Shown here in pieces: positions 1 to 7,942 of a DNA stretch of 28,259 nucleotides (its first letter is position 1; each line of letters opens with the position of its first letter). The translations under genes and the position numbers were made by a program. The notes below the pieces were generated by a model. The model was not told the origin of the DNA and made no database searches. It was given only the letters and a program-made list of their open reading frames with translations. Source of the stretch: JANMEX01 sp031423755 (GTDB lineage Bacteria; Pseudomonadota; Alphaproteobacteria; Rhizobiales; Rhizobiaceae); contig JANPGC010000008.1 in the NCBI GenBank assembly GCA_031423755.1, forward strand, positions 1 to 28,259, in the 5' to 3' direction.

Positions 1-57
1 GGAGCGATGCTTGCGACTACGGCGCGCGCAAAGGCATTGTCAGTGCAAACCCACCGG

Positions 58-118
58 ACAGGGTGTGTGGCGATGTCACATGCTTATCTACAGCCAAAGA
101 CAGGACCACACACCCTGT
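58..118. repeat. Perfect 13-bp inverted repeat around a DnaA-box-like nonamer
   Basis: The arms ACAGGGTGTGTGG (58-70) and CCACACACCCTGT (106-118) are exact reverse complements separated by 35 bp. The nonamer TTATCTACA (84-92) lies at the exact centre of the dyad and differs at one position from the DnaA-box consensus TTATCCACA. The element lies in non-coding sequence downstream of operon A. It could be a protein-binding site, a folded RNA or part of a repeated element; a single nonamer is not enough to call a replication origin. Confidence 0.6.
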
Positions 119-189
119 TTCCCAGTTCTTTGAAATGATCGAATGCGAAAGCAGGTGCGATGCCGGGGAAGTGTGCGCCGCTTTAACCT

Positions 190-280
190 CGCCCGCTTTG
201 CGGGGTCCGAAGGACGGGAGAGACCCGTGGCTCTCCCCGGGCAGGGTGTCGCGGGCGAAGCCCGTGACGGAGAGGGGAAG
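190..280. repeat. Palindromic intergenic element, possible terminator of operon A
   Basis: This G+C-rich stretch is a chain of hairpins. CCCGC/GCGGG (192-196 with 200-204) has a 3-nt loop; GGGAGAG/CTCTCCC (216-222 with 231-237) has an 8-nt loop; GTCGCGGGC/GCCCGTGAC (248-256 with 260-268) has a 3-nt GAA loop and one G-T wobble or mismatch. An outer CTCTCC/GGAGAG pairing (231-236 with 269-274) competes with the middle hairpin. It lies just after the last gene of operon A, so it may end or protect the transcript, but there is no T-run. From memory, similar elements recur between genes in Rhizobiales genomes; I did not compute copy number. Confidence 0.55.
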
Positions 281-293
281 TCCAGCAGCGCGG

Positions 294-602
294 CTACACT
301 TGCAGATCGAAGACGGTAATTCCCTCATAGCCGTTGACGCATAATGCCACCAGATCGCGTCCGGCAGCCGCATGAATGGGGTGCCGTTCGTACTCGAGAT
401 GCGCATCGCGATCACGGAAGGTGCAGACGAAGCCGTGGGTGTAGATGCCGCTTTTGTTTTCAAAATCGCGGTTTGGACCGGCACGGAAATCCACCATGCC
501 ATCGACAATTGGCAGAAGACTACCGAGCCGCTCGAACACATCGGCCAGTGCGGTTGATGTGACTTCAGGGCGAATTTGGCAAAAGACGCAATGTTCAATC
601 AT
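294..602 (-). CDS. Dabb (stress-responsive A/B barrel) family protein
   Basis: This 102-residue protein has the size and pattern of a Dabb-domain protein, a dimeric alpha/beta-barrel ferredoxin-like fold. It opens with the usual beta-strand start MIEHCVFCQIRP, has a central GPNRDFENKSGIYTHGFVCTF stretch of the type that precedes the second half of the fold, and a late ERHPIHAA motif typical of the family (the 'Y..HP.H' region). It is the last gene of operon A, and its ATG overlaps the glycerate kinase stop as ATGA (599-602). Family members include plant stress proteins and a few small-molecule enzymes, but most bacterial ones have no known reaction. Here it may act on or bind a pathway intermediate; that is inference from position only. 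Confidence 0.85.
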   Translation of the reverse strand: MIEHCVFCQIRPEVTSTALADVFERLGSLLPIVDGMVDFRAGPNRDFENKSGIYTHGFVCTFRDRDAHLEYERHPIHAAAGRDLVALCVNGYEGITVFDLQV

Positions 603-1873
603 GGATTTTCTTTCGGTTCGATGAGGATGGCGCGGAAGTCGTTGACGTTTGTGAGTGTCGGGCCGGTGATGACCTGCGCGCCCAAACGATCAAAGAATGC
701 GTGGCTGTCGTTGCGGTCAAGAAACTCTCGCGGGTGGATATTGAGAGTTCCCGCTTGCGCCAGCGTGTCTGGACCAATCAACGCTCCGGCGACTTCAGCA
801 GCGCCGTCGACGCCATCTGTGTCGCATGAGAGCGCGTGAATGCATGGCACTCCCTGCAGCGCAATTGCCATTGCCAGCATGAACTCCGCATTGGGACCAC
901 CGATGCCGTCGCCCCGGCGCGTCACCGTCAATTCGCCGCCGGAGAGGAGAAGGACGGGATGGTCGTCGCCTTTCATTGACTGCTGAATGCCGATGGCCAT
1001 CTCAGCCTGCGCCCGTGCCACATCGCGCGCTTCGCCTTCGATGCGGTCGCCGAGGATGCGGACGTCAAGTCCGGCTTGGCGGCCAAGACCGGCTGCGGCT
1101 TCCAGCGACTGGCGGGGTGCGGCGATGACGCGGTTTTCGGTGGAGGCAAGGCGTGGATCACCGGGAGCGACAACGCCGGAGCCTTGCGCGAGGGCGGCAT
1201 GGACGGACGGCGGTACGGCGATGTTCCACTTCTTGAGAATGGAAATCGCATCTTTCGCCGATGACGCATCTGCCACAGTTGGCCCGGAGCCGATCAACGC
1301 CGGATCGTCGCCCGGCACGTCGGAAATCATCAGCGTCAGAAGCCGCGCAGGGTGAACGGCGGCAGCGAGCTGGCCGCCCTTGACGCGGCTGAGGTGTTTG
1401 CGCACGATGTTCATCTCGCCAATCGGCGCGCCGGAGGAGAGCAGCGCGGCATTGACGGCCTGCTTTTCGGCAAGCGATACGCCCTCAACCGGCTGCACCA
1501 AAAGCGACGATGCTCCGCCGGAAATCAGGGCGACGACGAAGTCCGATTCTTTGAGGTTCGACACCAGTTCGAGCATGCGCCGCGTGGCATTGAAACCGGC
1601 TTCGTCTGGAACTGGATGTGCGGCCTCGACAATCTCGATGCCCCTGCATTGGCGGCCATAACCGTAGCGGGTGATGACCAGCCCTTCGCACGGACCCCAT
1701 GCGCTTTCCAGCGCCTCGGCCATCCGCGCCGACGCCTTGCCCGCGCCAACGACGACCACGCGGCCTGCGGGGCGCGGCGGCAGATGTGCGGGGACGATGC
1801 GCATCGGGTCGGCGGTTTCGACCGCGCGGTCAAATAGGGAGCGCAGAAACTTTTCCGGGCTGGGGATGCTCAT
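599..1873 (-). CDS. Glycerate 2-kinase, MOFRL family (TtuD/GckA-like)
   Basis: This 424-residue protein matches the DUF4147 plus MOFRL two-domain glycerate kinases, which phosphorylate D-glycerate to 2-phosphoglycerate with ATP. The N-terminal part shows VVVVGAGKASARMAEALE (around residues 39-56) and LISGGASSLLVQP (around 116-128). The C-terminal MOFRL part shows LLLSGGELTVT and the DTDGVDGAAEVAGA motif (around 350-363). Older annotations call this family hydroxypyruvate reductase. The ATG overlaps the LacI stop as ATGA (1870-1873), and the stop overlaps the Dabb start. Its presence suggests that operon A yields glycerate, or a precursor of it, as a three-carbon product that enters glycolysis. 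The family call is secure; the link to a pathway product is inference. Confidence 0.9.
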   Translation of the reverse strand: MSIPSPEKFLRSLFDRAVETADPMRIVPAHLPPRPAGRVVVVGAGKASARMAEALESAWGPCEGLVITRYGYGRQCRGIEIVEAAHPVPDEAGFNATRRMLELVSNLKESDFVVALISGGASSLLVQPVEGVSLAEKQAVNAALLSSGAPIGEMNIVRKHLSRVKGGQLAAAVHPARLLTLMISDVPGDDPALIGSGPTVADASSAKDAISILKKWNIAVPPSVHAALAQGSGVVAPGDPRLASTENRVIAAPRQSLEAAAGLGRQAGLDVRILGDRIEGEARDVARAQAEMAIGIQQSMKGDDHPVLLLSGGELTVTRRGDGIGGPNAEFMLAMAIALQGVPCIHALSCDTDGVDGAAEVAGALIGPDTLAQAGTLNIHPREFLDRNDSHAFFDRLGAQVITGPTLTNVNDFRAILIEPKENP

Positions 1874-2883
1874 AAATCAAGCCCGCCGCTGGATGCACGG
1901 ACGACCAGATTGACCGGCGCGCGCGCTTCAGGCTCAGGGCGCGTCCCCTCTTCCAGCCAGTCGAGCATTGTCCGCGCCGTCTGACGGCCAAATGCTGCGA
2001 TATCGCAACTGACAGACGACAGCTGCGGCCAGACCTGCGCGCATTCTTCGATGTCGTCAAAGCCGACCAGCCGAAAATCCCGTCCCACCTGACGGCCAAG
2101 CCGGGCAAAACCGGACATCATGCCAAGCGCGATCAAGTCATTGTAGCCGATTGCCGCGTCCACATCGGGCATGTCCCTGCCCAGCTGCAGCGCCGCCTCA
2201 TTGCCGAAAGCCCGCGTAGCCCGGCCATGCAGCATCAGCGGCTCCAGTCCTGCCTCATGCATGACTTCGAGATATCCCGACATGCGCTCACGGGTGATCG
2301 GGCGTTCCTGCAGGCCACCGACAAAGGCAATTTTGCGTGCCCCCGTTTCGATCAGATGCTGTGCCGCCGCTCGGCTGCCATCGGGGTATGCAAGCGAGGA
2401 AAACGGGAATAAATCCGTCCGCTGGTCAACCTGCCGCAACACCTGCATGGCCGGAATGCCGGCCTTGACCAACGGGCCGAAGGTGAACTCCTCGCTGCCA
2501 TAGGTCGGCGAGATCACCAGCGCCGAGACGCCATGCTCAATCATCGAGTTGACGACCTGCGCCTGCAAGGTCGGGTTCTCGTCGGTGTTGGCAATCACGG
2601 TCGCGTAGCCATGCTCGGAAAAGGCCATCTGCGCCGACGTCGCGAACTCGGTGAAAAACGGGTTGCGCAGATCGTTGATGACCAGCCCAATCAATCCGAC
2701 ATTGGCGGTGCGCAGATTGGCGGCGGCGCGGTTGTAGACGTAGCCGATAGAGGCCATCGCCTCGCGTACAACCTTGCGGGTGATGTCTTTCACCAGCGGG
2801 CTGTCCTGCAAGACAAGGCTCACCGTTGACTTCGACAGTCCGGCGACTTTCGCCACGTCGATGATAGTCGGTCGACGGTTCAT
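1870..2883 (-). CDS. LacI-family transcriptional repressor
   Basis: This 337-residue protein has the usual LacI/GalR length and layout. The helix-turn-helix TIIDVAKVAGLSKSTVSLVL lies at about residues 6-25, and the hinge helix region around YNRAAANLRT lies near residue 52. The sugar-binding core starts at VGLIGLVINDLRNPFF. It should bind palindromes with a central CG. The two TGGAACGTTCCA sites at the head of operon A (18552-18586) fit that rule exactly, so this is the likely repressor, encoded near the end of the operon it controls. The inducer is unknown. The gene starts 11 bp after the DUF993 stop with GAAAGG as ribosome-binding site, and ends in a 4-bp overlap with the glycerate kinase. 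The assignment of operator to regulator is inference from site type and context. Confidence 0.93.
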   Translation of the reverse strand: MNRRPTIIDVAKVAGLSKSTVSLVLQDSPLVKDITRKVVREAMASIGYVYNRAAANLRTANVGLIGLVINDLRNPFFTEFATSAQMAFSEHGYATVIANTDENPTLQAQVVNSMIEHGVSALVISPTYGSEEFTFGPLVKAGIPAMQVLRQVDQRTDLFPFSSLAYPDGSRAAAQHLIETGARKIAFVGGLQERPITRERMSGYLEVMHEAGLEPLMLHGRATRAFGNEAALQLGRDMPDVDAAIGYNDLIALGMMSGFARLGRQVGRDFRLVGFDDIEECAQVWPQLSSVSCDIAAFGRQTARTMLDWLEEGTRPEPEARAPVNLVVRASSGGLDL

Positions 2884-2894
2884 GCCTATGCCTT

Positions 2895-4058
2895 TCAGGA
2901 GACCCCGTGCAACGCAAGCAACGTGCGCATGCGCTCAATAGCGAGGTCCGGCTGGGTCAACAAGCGCGCCTGATCGGCAAGGCGGAAAACTTGCGCGTAA
3001 TGGTTGATCTCGCGGCTCGACTGGAAGCCGCCGGGCATGATGAAGTGGGTTTGCCAACCGTTCATCCACGAAAGGAATGCAATGCCCGCTTTGTAAAAGC
3101 GGGTCGGGGCCTTGAAGATTTCGCGGCTGAGCGGCACGGTTGGTTCGAGCAGCGACCTGAACGTTTGATTGTCGCCCAGCGCCAGCGCCTCCAGCGCCTG
3201 GCTCGCTGCCGGAGCGATGGCCGCGAATATGCCGAGCAGCGCGTGCGAAAAGTGCTTGCCGTCACCTTCAATCAGCGGCGCATAGTTGAAATCGTCGCCG
3301 GTGTAGAGCCGCACGCCCTCCGGCAGACGGGCGCGGAATGCCACTTCATGCGCTTCGTCGAGAAGCGAAATTTTGATGCCATCGACCTTGCCTGGATTTT
3401 CCTCGATGAGGCTGAGCACGAAGTCTGTCGCGCGGTTCACCTCTGTCGATCCCCAATAGCCCTTGAGAGCCGGATCGAACATGTCGCCAAGCCAGTGCAG
3501 GACGACCGGCTCCCTCGCTTGGTCGATCAGGCGACGGTAGACTTTTCGATAAAGCGCTTCGCCCGCGCTGATGGCGGTGAAGGCGCGCGAGGCCATCAGA
3601 ATCAGCTGGCCGCCTGCCGCTTCAATCGCTGCCATCTGCGTTTCATAAGCGGCAATGATGGCATCAGCATCGCGCAGGTCAGCCAGCGCCACATGATCCG
3701 TGCCCGCCCCGCAGGCGACGCGCGGCTTCATGGGATGGACTTTGGCTGCCTTCATCGTGCGCTCGATCAGTTCCTTGGCCGTCAGCCAGTCGACGCCCAT
3801 GCCGCGCTGGGCGGTATCCATGGCTTCGGCAAGGCCGAGGCCCTGATCCCACAAGCCGATCCGGAAGCCGAGCGTTGCGTCCCAGTCCACAGCAGGGCGC
3901 GTGTCCCACGGGCTTCGCTCCTTGAGCGGATCGGAGACGACATGGGCCGCTGCAAACGCAGTCCGGGTCAGCGGCACGCGCGGCGTGCGCACTTCCAAGG
4001 GATCGCCAATGAGGCGGTAAAGTTCAATTGTGCCGGCATAGGTTGGCATGTTCAGCAT
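2895..4058 (-). CDS. DUF993 protein, dihydrodipicolinate-synthase-like TIM barrel
   Basis: This 387-residue protein looks like the DUF993 family, distant relatives of the Schiff-base aldolases DHDPS/NAL. A VDGIKIS motif places Lys229 where DHDPS-type enzymes carry the Schiff-base lysine, and YTGDDFNY follows about 30 residues later. This would suit reversible cleavage of a keto or aldehydo sugar derivative into smaller pieces, but no reaction is established to my knowledge. I chose the ATG at 4058 because GAGGA sits 7 nt upstream and the start falls just after the GMC stop; the next ATG upstream (4082) would overlap that gene without a better site. It lies between the second GMC oxidoreductase and the LacI gene, which fits a carbon-chain cleavage step after the oxidations. 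Confidence 0.8.
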   Translation of the reverse strand: MLNMPTYAGTIELYRLIGDPLEVRTPRVPLTRTAFAAAHVVSDPLKERSPWDTRPAVDWDATLGFRIGLWDQGLGLAEAMDTAQRGMGVDWLTAKELIERTMKAAKVHPMKPRVACGAGTDHVALADLRDADAIIAAYETQMAAIEAAGGQLILMASRAFTAISAGEALYRKVYRRLIDQAREPVVLHWLGDMFDPALKGYWGSTEVNRATDFVLSLIEENPGKVDGIKISLLDEAHEVAFRARLPEGVRLYTGDDFNYAPLIEGDGKHFSHALLGIFAAIAPAASQALEALALGDNQTFRSLLEPTVPLSREIFKAPTRFYKAGIAFLSWMNGWQTHFIMPGGFQSSREINHYAQVFRLADQARLLTQPDLAIERMRTLLALHGVS

Positions 4059-4068
4059 TGTCTGGTCC

Positions 4069-5652
4069 TCAGGCGTGGCCATTGTCGGCACGGATCATGT
4101 CCGCCGCCTTTTCGGCAATCATGATGGTCGGCGCGTTGGTGTTTGATGAAACGACGTTCGGCATGATTGACGCGTCCGCGACACGCAAGGATTCGATGCC
4201 GTTGAATTTCAGACGAGGCGAGACGACTGCCTCCATATCCGCGCCCATGCGGCAGGTTCCCGCCGGATGGTGGTCAGTCTTGGCGTTCTTGCAGGCATAA
4301 TTGAAGTAGTCTTGCTCGCTCACAACCTCCGGCCCTGGAAGACGTTCGGCCATGACGTAGGGCTTCAGCGCATTTTGCCGCATCATCTCGCGCGCGAGCT
4401 TGAGTCCCCGGATCGACATTTCGCGGTCGTATGGATCGGCCCAATAGTTCGGATCGATGAGCGGCGCGGCATTCGGATCGGCGCTGGAAAGGCGAACCGT
4501 GCCGCGTGAGCGGGGGCGCAAGTATGCGGAATTCAGCGTCACGCCACCATGCGGCATCGCTGCGACACCTGCCTCGATGCCGGAGCCGAGGCCGAGATGG
4601 AACTGGATATCGGGCGAGCGGGCGTTCTCGTCGGCGTACCAGAAGCCGCCGGTTTCGAAGAGGCTTGATGCCACAGGCCCTTTGCGGGTGAGGAGATATT
4701 GCAGACCGGCGACAGCAGACCACAGCGGCTTGGCATATTTGTCATAAGTGTGATCGCCAGTACATTCGGCGATGACGAACAAGTCGAGATGGTCCTGCAG
4801 GTTGGAGCCGACGCCGGGTTGGTCGAGAACTGGCATAACGCCGACAGATCTCAGATGATCCGCCGGACCAATTCCCGACAGCATCAACATGCGCGGCGAG
4901 CCGATGGCGCCGGAGGAGAGAATTACTTCGCGCGCGGCCAGATGCTTTGTGCCATCCAGCATTTCCACGCCGATGGCCCTGCCCTTTTCGATGATGATGC
5001 GCTTGACCTGCGCGCCGGTCTTGACGGTCAAGTTGGTGCGGCCTTTGGTCGGTCCAAGATAGGCCATTGCAGCAGACGAGCGGCGCGCGTTGCGTTGGGT
5101 GAGCTGGTAGTAGCCGACGCCGTCTTGTGAAGCACCTGTCAGGTCATGGTTGCGCGGGATGCCCATCTCGCCCGCCGCCTTGAACCATGCCTCGCAGATC
5201 GGCAGCGGCGAGATCGGCTGTGACACGCCGAGAGGTCCTCCCTTGGCGTGGTACTCATTGTCAAACGTGTCATTGTCCTCGGACTTGCGAAAGTATGGCA
5301 GCACGTCGCGGTAGCCCCAGCCGTCGCATCCCATCTGCCGCCATTCGTCATAGTCGAGCGCGTTGCCGCGCGTGTAGAGCTGCGCATTGATCGACGATCC
5401 CCCGCCAATCACCTTGGCTTGCGTGTAACGGATGACCATATTGTTCATGTGCTTCTGCGGCACGGTCTGCCAGCCCCATGAGCCGATGCCCTTGGTCATT
5501 TTGGCGAAGCCCGCAGGCACATGGTAGAATGGATGCCGGTCCGTGCCGCCTGCTTCGAGAAGCAGGACCTTGACATCCGGGTTTTCCGACAGGCGCGCCG
5601 CGAGCACACATCCCGCTGATCCGCCGCCGATGATGACATAGTCGTAAGCCAT
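4069..5652 (-). CDS. GMC-family FAD oxidoreductase (choline/alcohol dehydrogenase-like)
   Basis: This 527-residue flavoprotein belongs to the glucose-methanol-choline family. The FAD-binding dinucleotide motif is IIGGGSAGCVLAARLSE near residue 6, followed by EAGG and the GMC signature region QAKVIGGGSSINAQLYTRG. The catalytic pair is visible near the C-terminus: His in DHHPAGTCRMG and Asn in SSNTNAPTIMIAEKAADMI. The closest-looking group is BetA/AlkJ-type dehydrogenases, which oxidise a primary alcohol to an aldehyde and pass electrons to the respiratory chain or oxygen. The open frame extends upstream to 5820, but that extension reads as non-protein and overlaps the SDR; the ATG at 5652 directly precedes the FAD motif. 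The gene follows the SDR by 10 bp. Substrate unknown; likely an intermediate of the sugar taken up by this operon. Confidence 0.9.
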   Translation of the reverse strand: MAYDYVIIGGGSAGCVLAARLSENPDVKVLLLEAGGTDRHPFYHVPAGFAKMTKGIGSWGWQTVPQKHMNNMVIRYTQAKVIGGGSSINAQLYTRGNALDYDEWRQMGCDGWGYRDVLPYFRKSEDNDTFDNEYHAKGGPLGVSQPISPLPICEAWFKAAGEMGIPRNHDLTGASQDGVGYYQLTQRNARRSSAAMAYLGPTKGRTNLTVKTGAQVKRIIIEKGRAIGVEMLDGTKHLAAREVILSSGAIGSPRMLMLSGIGPADHLRSVGVMPVLDQPGVGSNLQDHLDLFVIAECTGDHTYDKYAKPLWSAVAGLQYLLTRKGPVASSLFETGGFWYADENARSPDIQFHLGLGSGIEAGVAAMPHGGVTLNSAYLRPRSRGTVRLSSADPNAAPLIDPNYWADPYDREMSIRGLKLAREMMRQNALKPYVMAERLPGPEVVSEQDYFNYACKNAKTDHHPAGTCRMGADMEAVVSPRLKFNGIESLRVADASIMPNVVSSNTNAPTIMIAEKAADMIRADNGHA

Positions 5653-5662
5653 GGCGTCTCTT

Positions 5663-6376
5663 TCAAAGTTTCGGAATGTGCAGGCCGCCGCCTGCGTCGA
5701 TAACGGACCCGGTCGAGAACGGCAGCGCCCCAGACGCCAGTACCGCGCAGACGGCGGCGATGTCTTCCGGCAGGCCCCAGCGGGCCTCAGGCACGAGACC
5801 CTTGGCGATGAGATCATCATATTTTCCAGTGACGCCTGCCGTCATGTCGGTCTTGATGATGCCGGGGCGCACCTCGAACACATCAATACCCTCCGCCGCC
5901 AGCCGCAACGCCAATCCCTTGGCAAACATGCCAAGACCGGCTTTGGACATGCAATAGTCGAGGCGTTCCGGCGAGGCGATGGTGGAGGAGACCGACGTGA
6001 TGAACTGGATTGAGCGGCGTTTCTCGCACGGGTTTGCGAGCATCGCCTTGGCGACGGCCTGCGTGAAGAACACCGTGCCGCGCAGATTCGTCTCGATGAC
6101 CGTGTCGAACGTCTCCGGTGCGAGATCGAGAAAATCGCCGCGTTTGGGCGAGGCGATGCCGGCGTTGTTGATGAGACAGTCAATGCGGCCATGCTCTGCC
6201 AGTACGGCATCGATGGCGGGTTGATGAGTGGAGAGGTCGCCAAGGTCGAACCGGAATTCACCTTGCGCAGGCGTGCGGTTAAGGCGGGCGACGGTGAAGC
6301 CATCCGCCTCAAGCCGCGCGGCAATGGCTGCTCCGATGCCGCGTGCGGCACCTGTGACGATGGCAACCCGCTTCAC
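5663..6376 (-). CDS. Short-chain dehydrogenase/reductase (SDR)
   Basis: This 237-residue protein is a classical SDR. The cofactor motif VTGAARGIGAAIA is at residues 7-19, NNAGIA follows near residue 69, Ser of the ITSVSS stretch lies before the catalytic YCMSK (Tyr and Lys), and VRPGIIKTDM follows. An Asn-Arg at the end of beta-2 suggests NADP(H) may be preferred, but that is weak. It starts with GTG at 6376, overlapping the stop of the upstream GMC gene as GTGA, which supports translational coupling. PGAP-like naming would often give 3-ketoacyl-ACP reductase, but here a role in reducing or oxidising a sugar-derived carbonyl is more likely given its place between two GMC flavoproteins in a sugar operon. 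Confidence 0.9.
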   Translation of the reverse strand: MKRVAIVTGAARGIGAAIAARLEADGFTVARLNRTPAQGEFRFDLGDLSTHQPAIDAVLAEHGRIDCLINNAGIASPKRGDFLDLAPETFDTVIETNLRGTVFFTQAVAKAMLANPCEKRRSIQFITSVSSTIASPERLDYCMSKAGLGMFAKGLALRLAAEGIDVFEVRPGIIKTDMTAGVTGKYDDLIAKGLVPEARWGLPEDIAAVCAVLASGALPFSTGSVIDAGGGLHIPKL

Positions 6377-7884
6377 GATTTCAGCTCCGTTTTCCGGATA
6401 TGGTCAGCAACGCGCAGCGCCTGCGCCGCGATGGTCAGCGACGGGTTGACTGCAGCCGAGGTCGGCAGAAAGCCGGCGTCGACGATGAACAGGTTCGGAT
6501 GATCATAGCTGCGGCAATACGGGTCGAGCGGCGCGGTGGCCGGGTCATTTCCCATGCGCGATGTGCCGCACTGATGCGACGGCAGCCTGCCATCGATGAG
6601 CTGCGTCAGGACAATCGGATAGCCTGCGGCCTTCATGACTTCCCTGGTGCGGGCCACCAGCGTTTCGTGCGCTTTCATGTTGAAGCGCCGCCACTCGAGA
6701 ATGATCCTGTCGCCGTCAATGCGCACACGGCTTTCGGGGCGCGGCAGATCCTCGCTGCACAGATACCAATCGACAGACCGGCGGCTCAGCATCCCGAGCG
6801 CCCACTCCGGAACCAGTGGAATGCGTGACTTCAGGATTGGCGCCGTGACGCGGCCCAGCAATTGCACCTGACCGAGCGGGCCTGAACCCTTGCCGTCGTC
6901 GAAATAGAAATCGTTGAAATGCAGCGTCTTTTGATAGACTGAATCGTTGATGGTGCGCGGGTCGATGGTCAGCATGAACGATGCGTTGTGGTTCATGAAG
7001 TTGCGGCCGATCTGGTCGGAACTGTTCGCAAGGCCGTTCGGATTCTTGGCATTGGCAGATTTCAGAAGCATCACCGTCGAGCGCACCGCGCCTGCGGACA
7101 GGATGGTGAGTTTAGGCGACAGCCGCTTCTCCTCACCGTTGTGGCGATAGACGATCGCGCTGATGCGGTTGGCCGCGTCTGTCTCCAGCCGTATCACTTC
7201 TGCGCCGGTCTCGAGCGTGATGTCGGGGTCTTTCAGTGCCGCCGCGAGGCCGCAGCTCTCGGCGTCCATCTTGCCGGTCAAAGTGTCCGGGAACGCATCG
7301 AACCCGGTATTGGCGCGCTTCAGCCAGCGGTCGATGTCCAAGCCAAGCGGTAGACTAGCCGGGTGCAGGCCAGCCTTTTTCAAGCGCGCGCGCACCAGTG
7401 CCATGGCAGGCTCGTCCGGAACAGGCTCGTGCGAGTAAGGTCTGGAATGGGTCGGCTCGGTCGGGTCTTCGTCCGGCGTGCCGCGTGTTTGGTAAAGCTC
7501 TTCGGCCTTGCAGTACCAAGGCTCAAACTCGTCATAAGAAAACGGCCACGCAGGTGATACGCCGCCTTCCGGAAAGGCAAGCTCCGAGAAGTCCTCCTTG
7601 CGGTAGCGGAAATGCACTGCGCCGTAAAATTTGGTGTTGCCGCCGACGACATAATAGTTGCCCGGGGTGAATGGCTTGCCGTCCTTGTCGTACCAGGTTT
7701 CCTTCGGGCTGTAGAAGCCACGCTGGAATATCGCCCGCTCGTCCCGTGTTTCCGGCGTGTCGAGTATGCGATGGCCCTTTTCGAGAATGAGCACTTTTGC
7801 GCCAGAACCTGCGAGCCCGGCGGCGAGCGACGCCCCTCCCATGCCGGAGCCGATGATGACGATGTCGGGGCTTGCAGTGTTCAT
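6373..7884 (-). CDS. GMC-family oxidoreductase, pyranose-oxidising type candidate
   Basis: This 503-residue FAD protein starts MNTASPDIVIIGSGMGGASLAAGLAGSG, with the dinucleotide motif at about residues 7-25 and EKGHRI after it. GGNTKFYGAVHFRYRKEDF is the GMC FAD-attachment region. The catalytic His lies in SHQCGTSRMG and the Asn in AAVNPSLTIAAQALR near the C-terminus. It is only distantly like the other GMC protein in this operon. It resembles the bacterial group that holds pyranose and glycoside 3-dehydrogenases (CarA-like, pyranose 2-oxidase-like), so ring oxidation of a sugar or glycoside is a reasonable but unproven role. The ATG at 7884 has AAGGGA 7 nt upstream; the open frame reaches 7929, inside the stem-loop after the binding protein gene, and is not a likely start. 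Its stop overlaps the SDR start. Confidence 0.88.
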   Translation of the reverse strand: MNTASPDIVIIGSGMGGASLAAGLAGSGAKVLILEKGHRILDTPETRDERAIFQRGFYSPKETWYDKDGKPFTPGNYYVVGGNTKFYGAVHFRYRKEDFSELAFPEGGVSPAWPFSYDEFEPWYCKAEELYQTRGTPDEDPTEPTHSRPYSHEPVPDEPAMALVRARLKKAGLHPASLPLGLDIDRWLKRANTGFDAFPDTLTGKMDAESCGLAAALKDPDITLETGAEVIRLETDAANRISAIVYRHNGEEKRLSPKLTILSAGAVRSTVMLLKSANAKNPNGLANSSDQIGRNFMNHNASFMLTIDPRTINDSVYQKTLHFNDFYFDDGKGSGPLGQVQLLGRVTAPILKSRIPLVPEWALGMLSRRSVDWYLCSEDLPRPESRVRIDGDRIILEWRRFNMKAHETLVARTREVMKAAGYPIVLTQLIDGRLPSHQCGTSRMGNDPATAPLDPYCRSYDHPNLFIVDAGFLPTSAAVNPSLTIAAQALRVADHIRKTELKS

Positions 7885-7903
7885 TTTCAGATCCCTTGTT
7901 GGT

Positions 7904-7940
7904 CTCTCCGGCCGGCGTGGCTTCCACACCGGCCGGAGAG
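7904..7940 (-). terminator. Strong stem-loop directly after binding protein 2
   Basis: CTCTCCGGCCGG (7904-7915) and CCGGCCGGAGAG (7929-7940) form a perfect 12-bp stem, with an inner GTGG/CCAC stem (7917-7920 with 7924-7927). It begins 2 nt after the binding protein stop and lies before the GMC gene. There is no T-run, so it is more likely a partial terminator or an mRNA-stabilising hairpin than a full stop. Confidence 0.7.
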
Positions 7941-7942
7941 TC

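Larger units (their letters stand above)
1..293. other. Non-coding left end of the window
   Basis: No convincing gene is seen here. The frames that stay open read through palindromic sequence and overlap the Dabb gene on the wrong frame or strand. The stretch holds the 13-bp inverted repeat (58-118) and the hairpin chain (190-280). Sequence left of the window would be needed to know whether a gene ends near position 1. Confidence 0.6.

Noticed and set aside
58..118. Replication origin
   Set aside because: Only one imperfect DnaA-box-like nonamer is seen, without further boxes, an A+T-rich unwinding region or known origin neighbours.
17..598. 193-residue minus-strand frame and the 63-344 plus-strand frame
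   Set aside because: Both read through the palindromic element and part of the Dabb gene in wrong frames; no ribosome-binding site or family resemblance.
2907..4124. 405-residue plus-strand open frame
   Set aside because: It is antisense to the DUF993 gene, with Arg/His-rich composition typical of shadow frames.
5653..5820. N-terminal extension of the 4069-5652 GMC protein
   Set aside because: It overlaps the SDR gene in another frame, is rich in Arg/Pro/Ser, and precedes the FAD motif that normally begins within the first ten residues.
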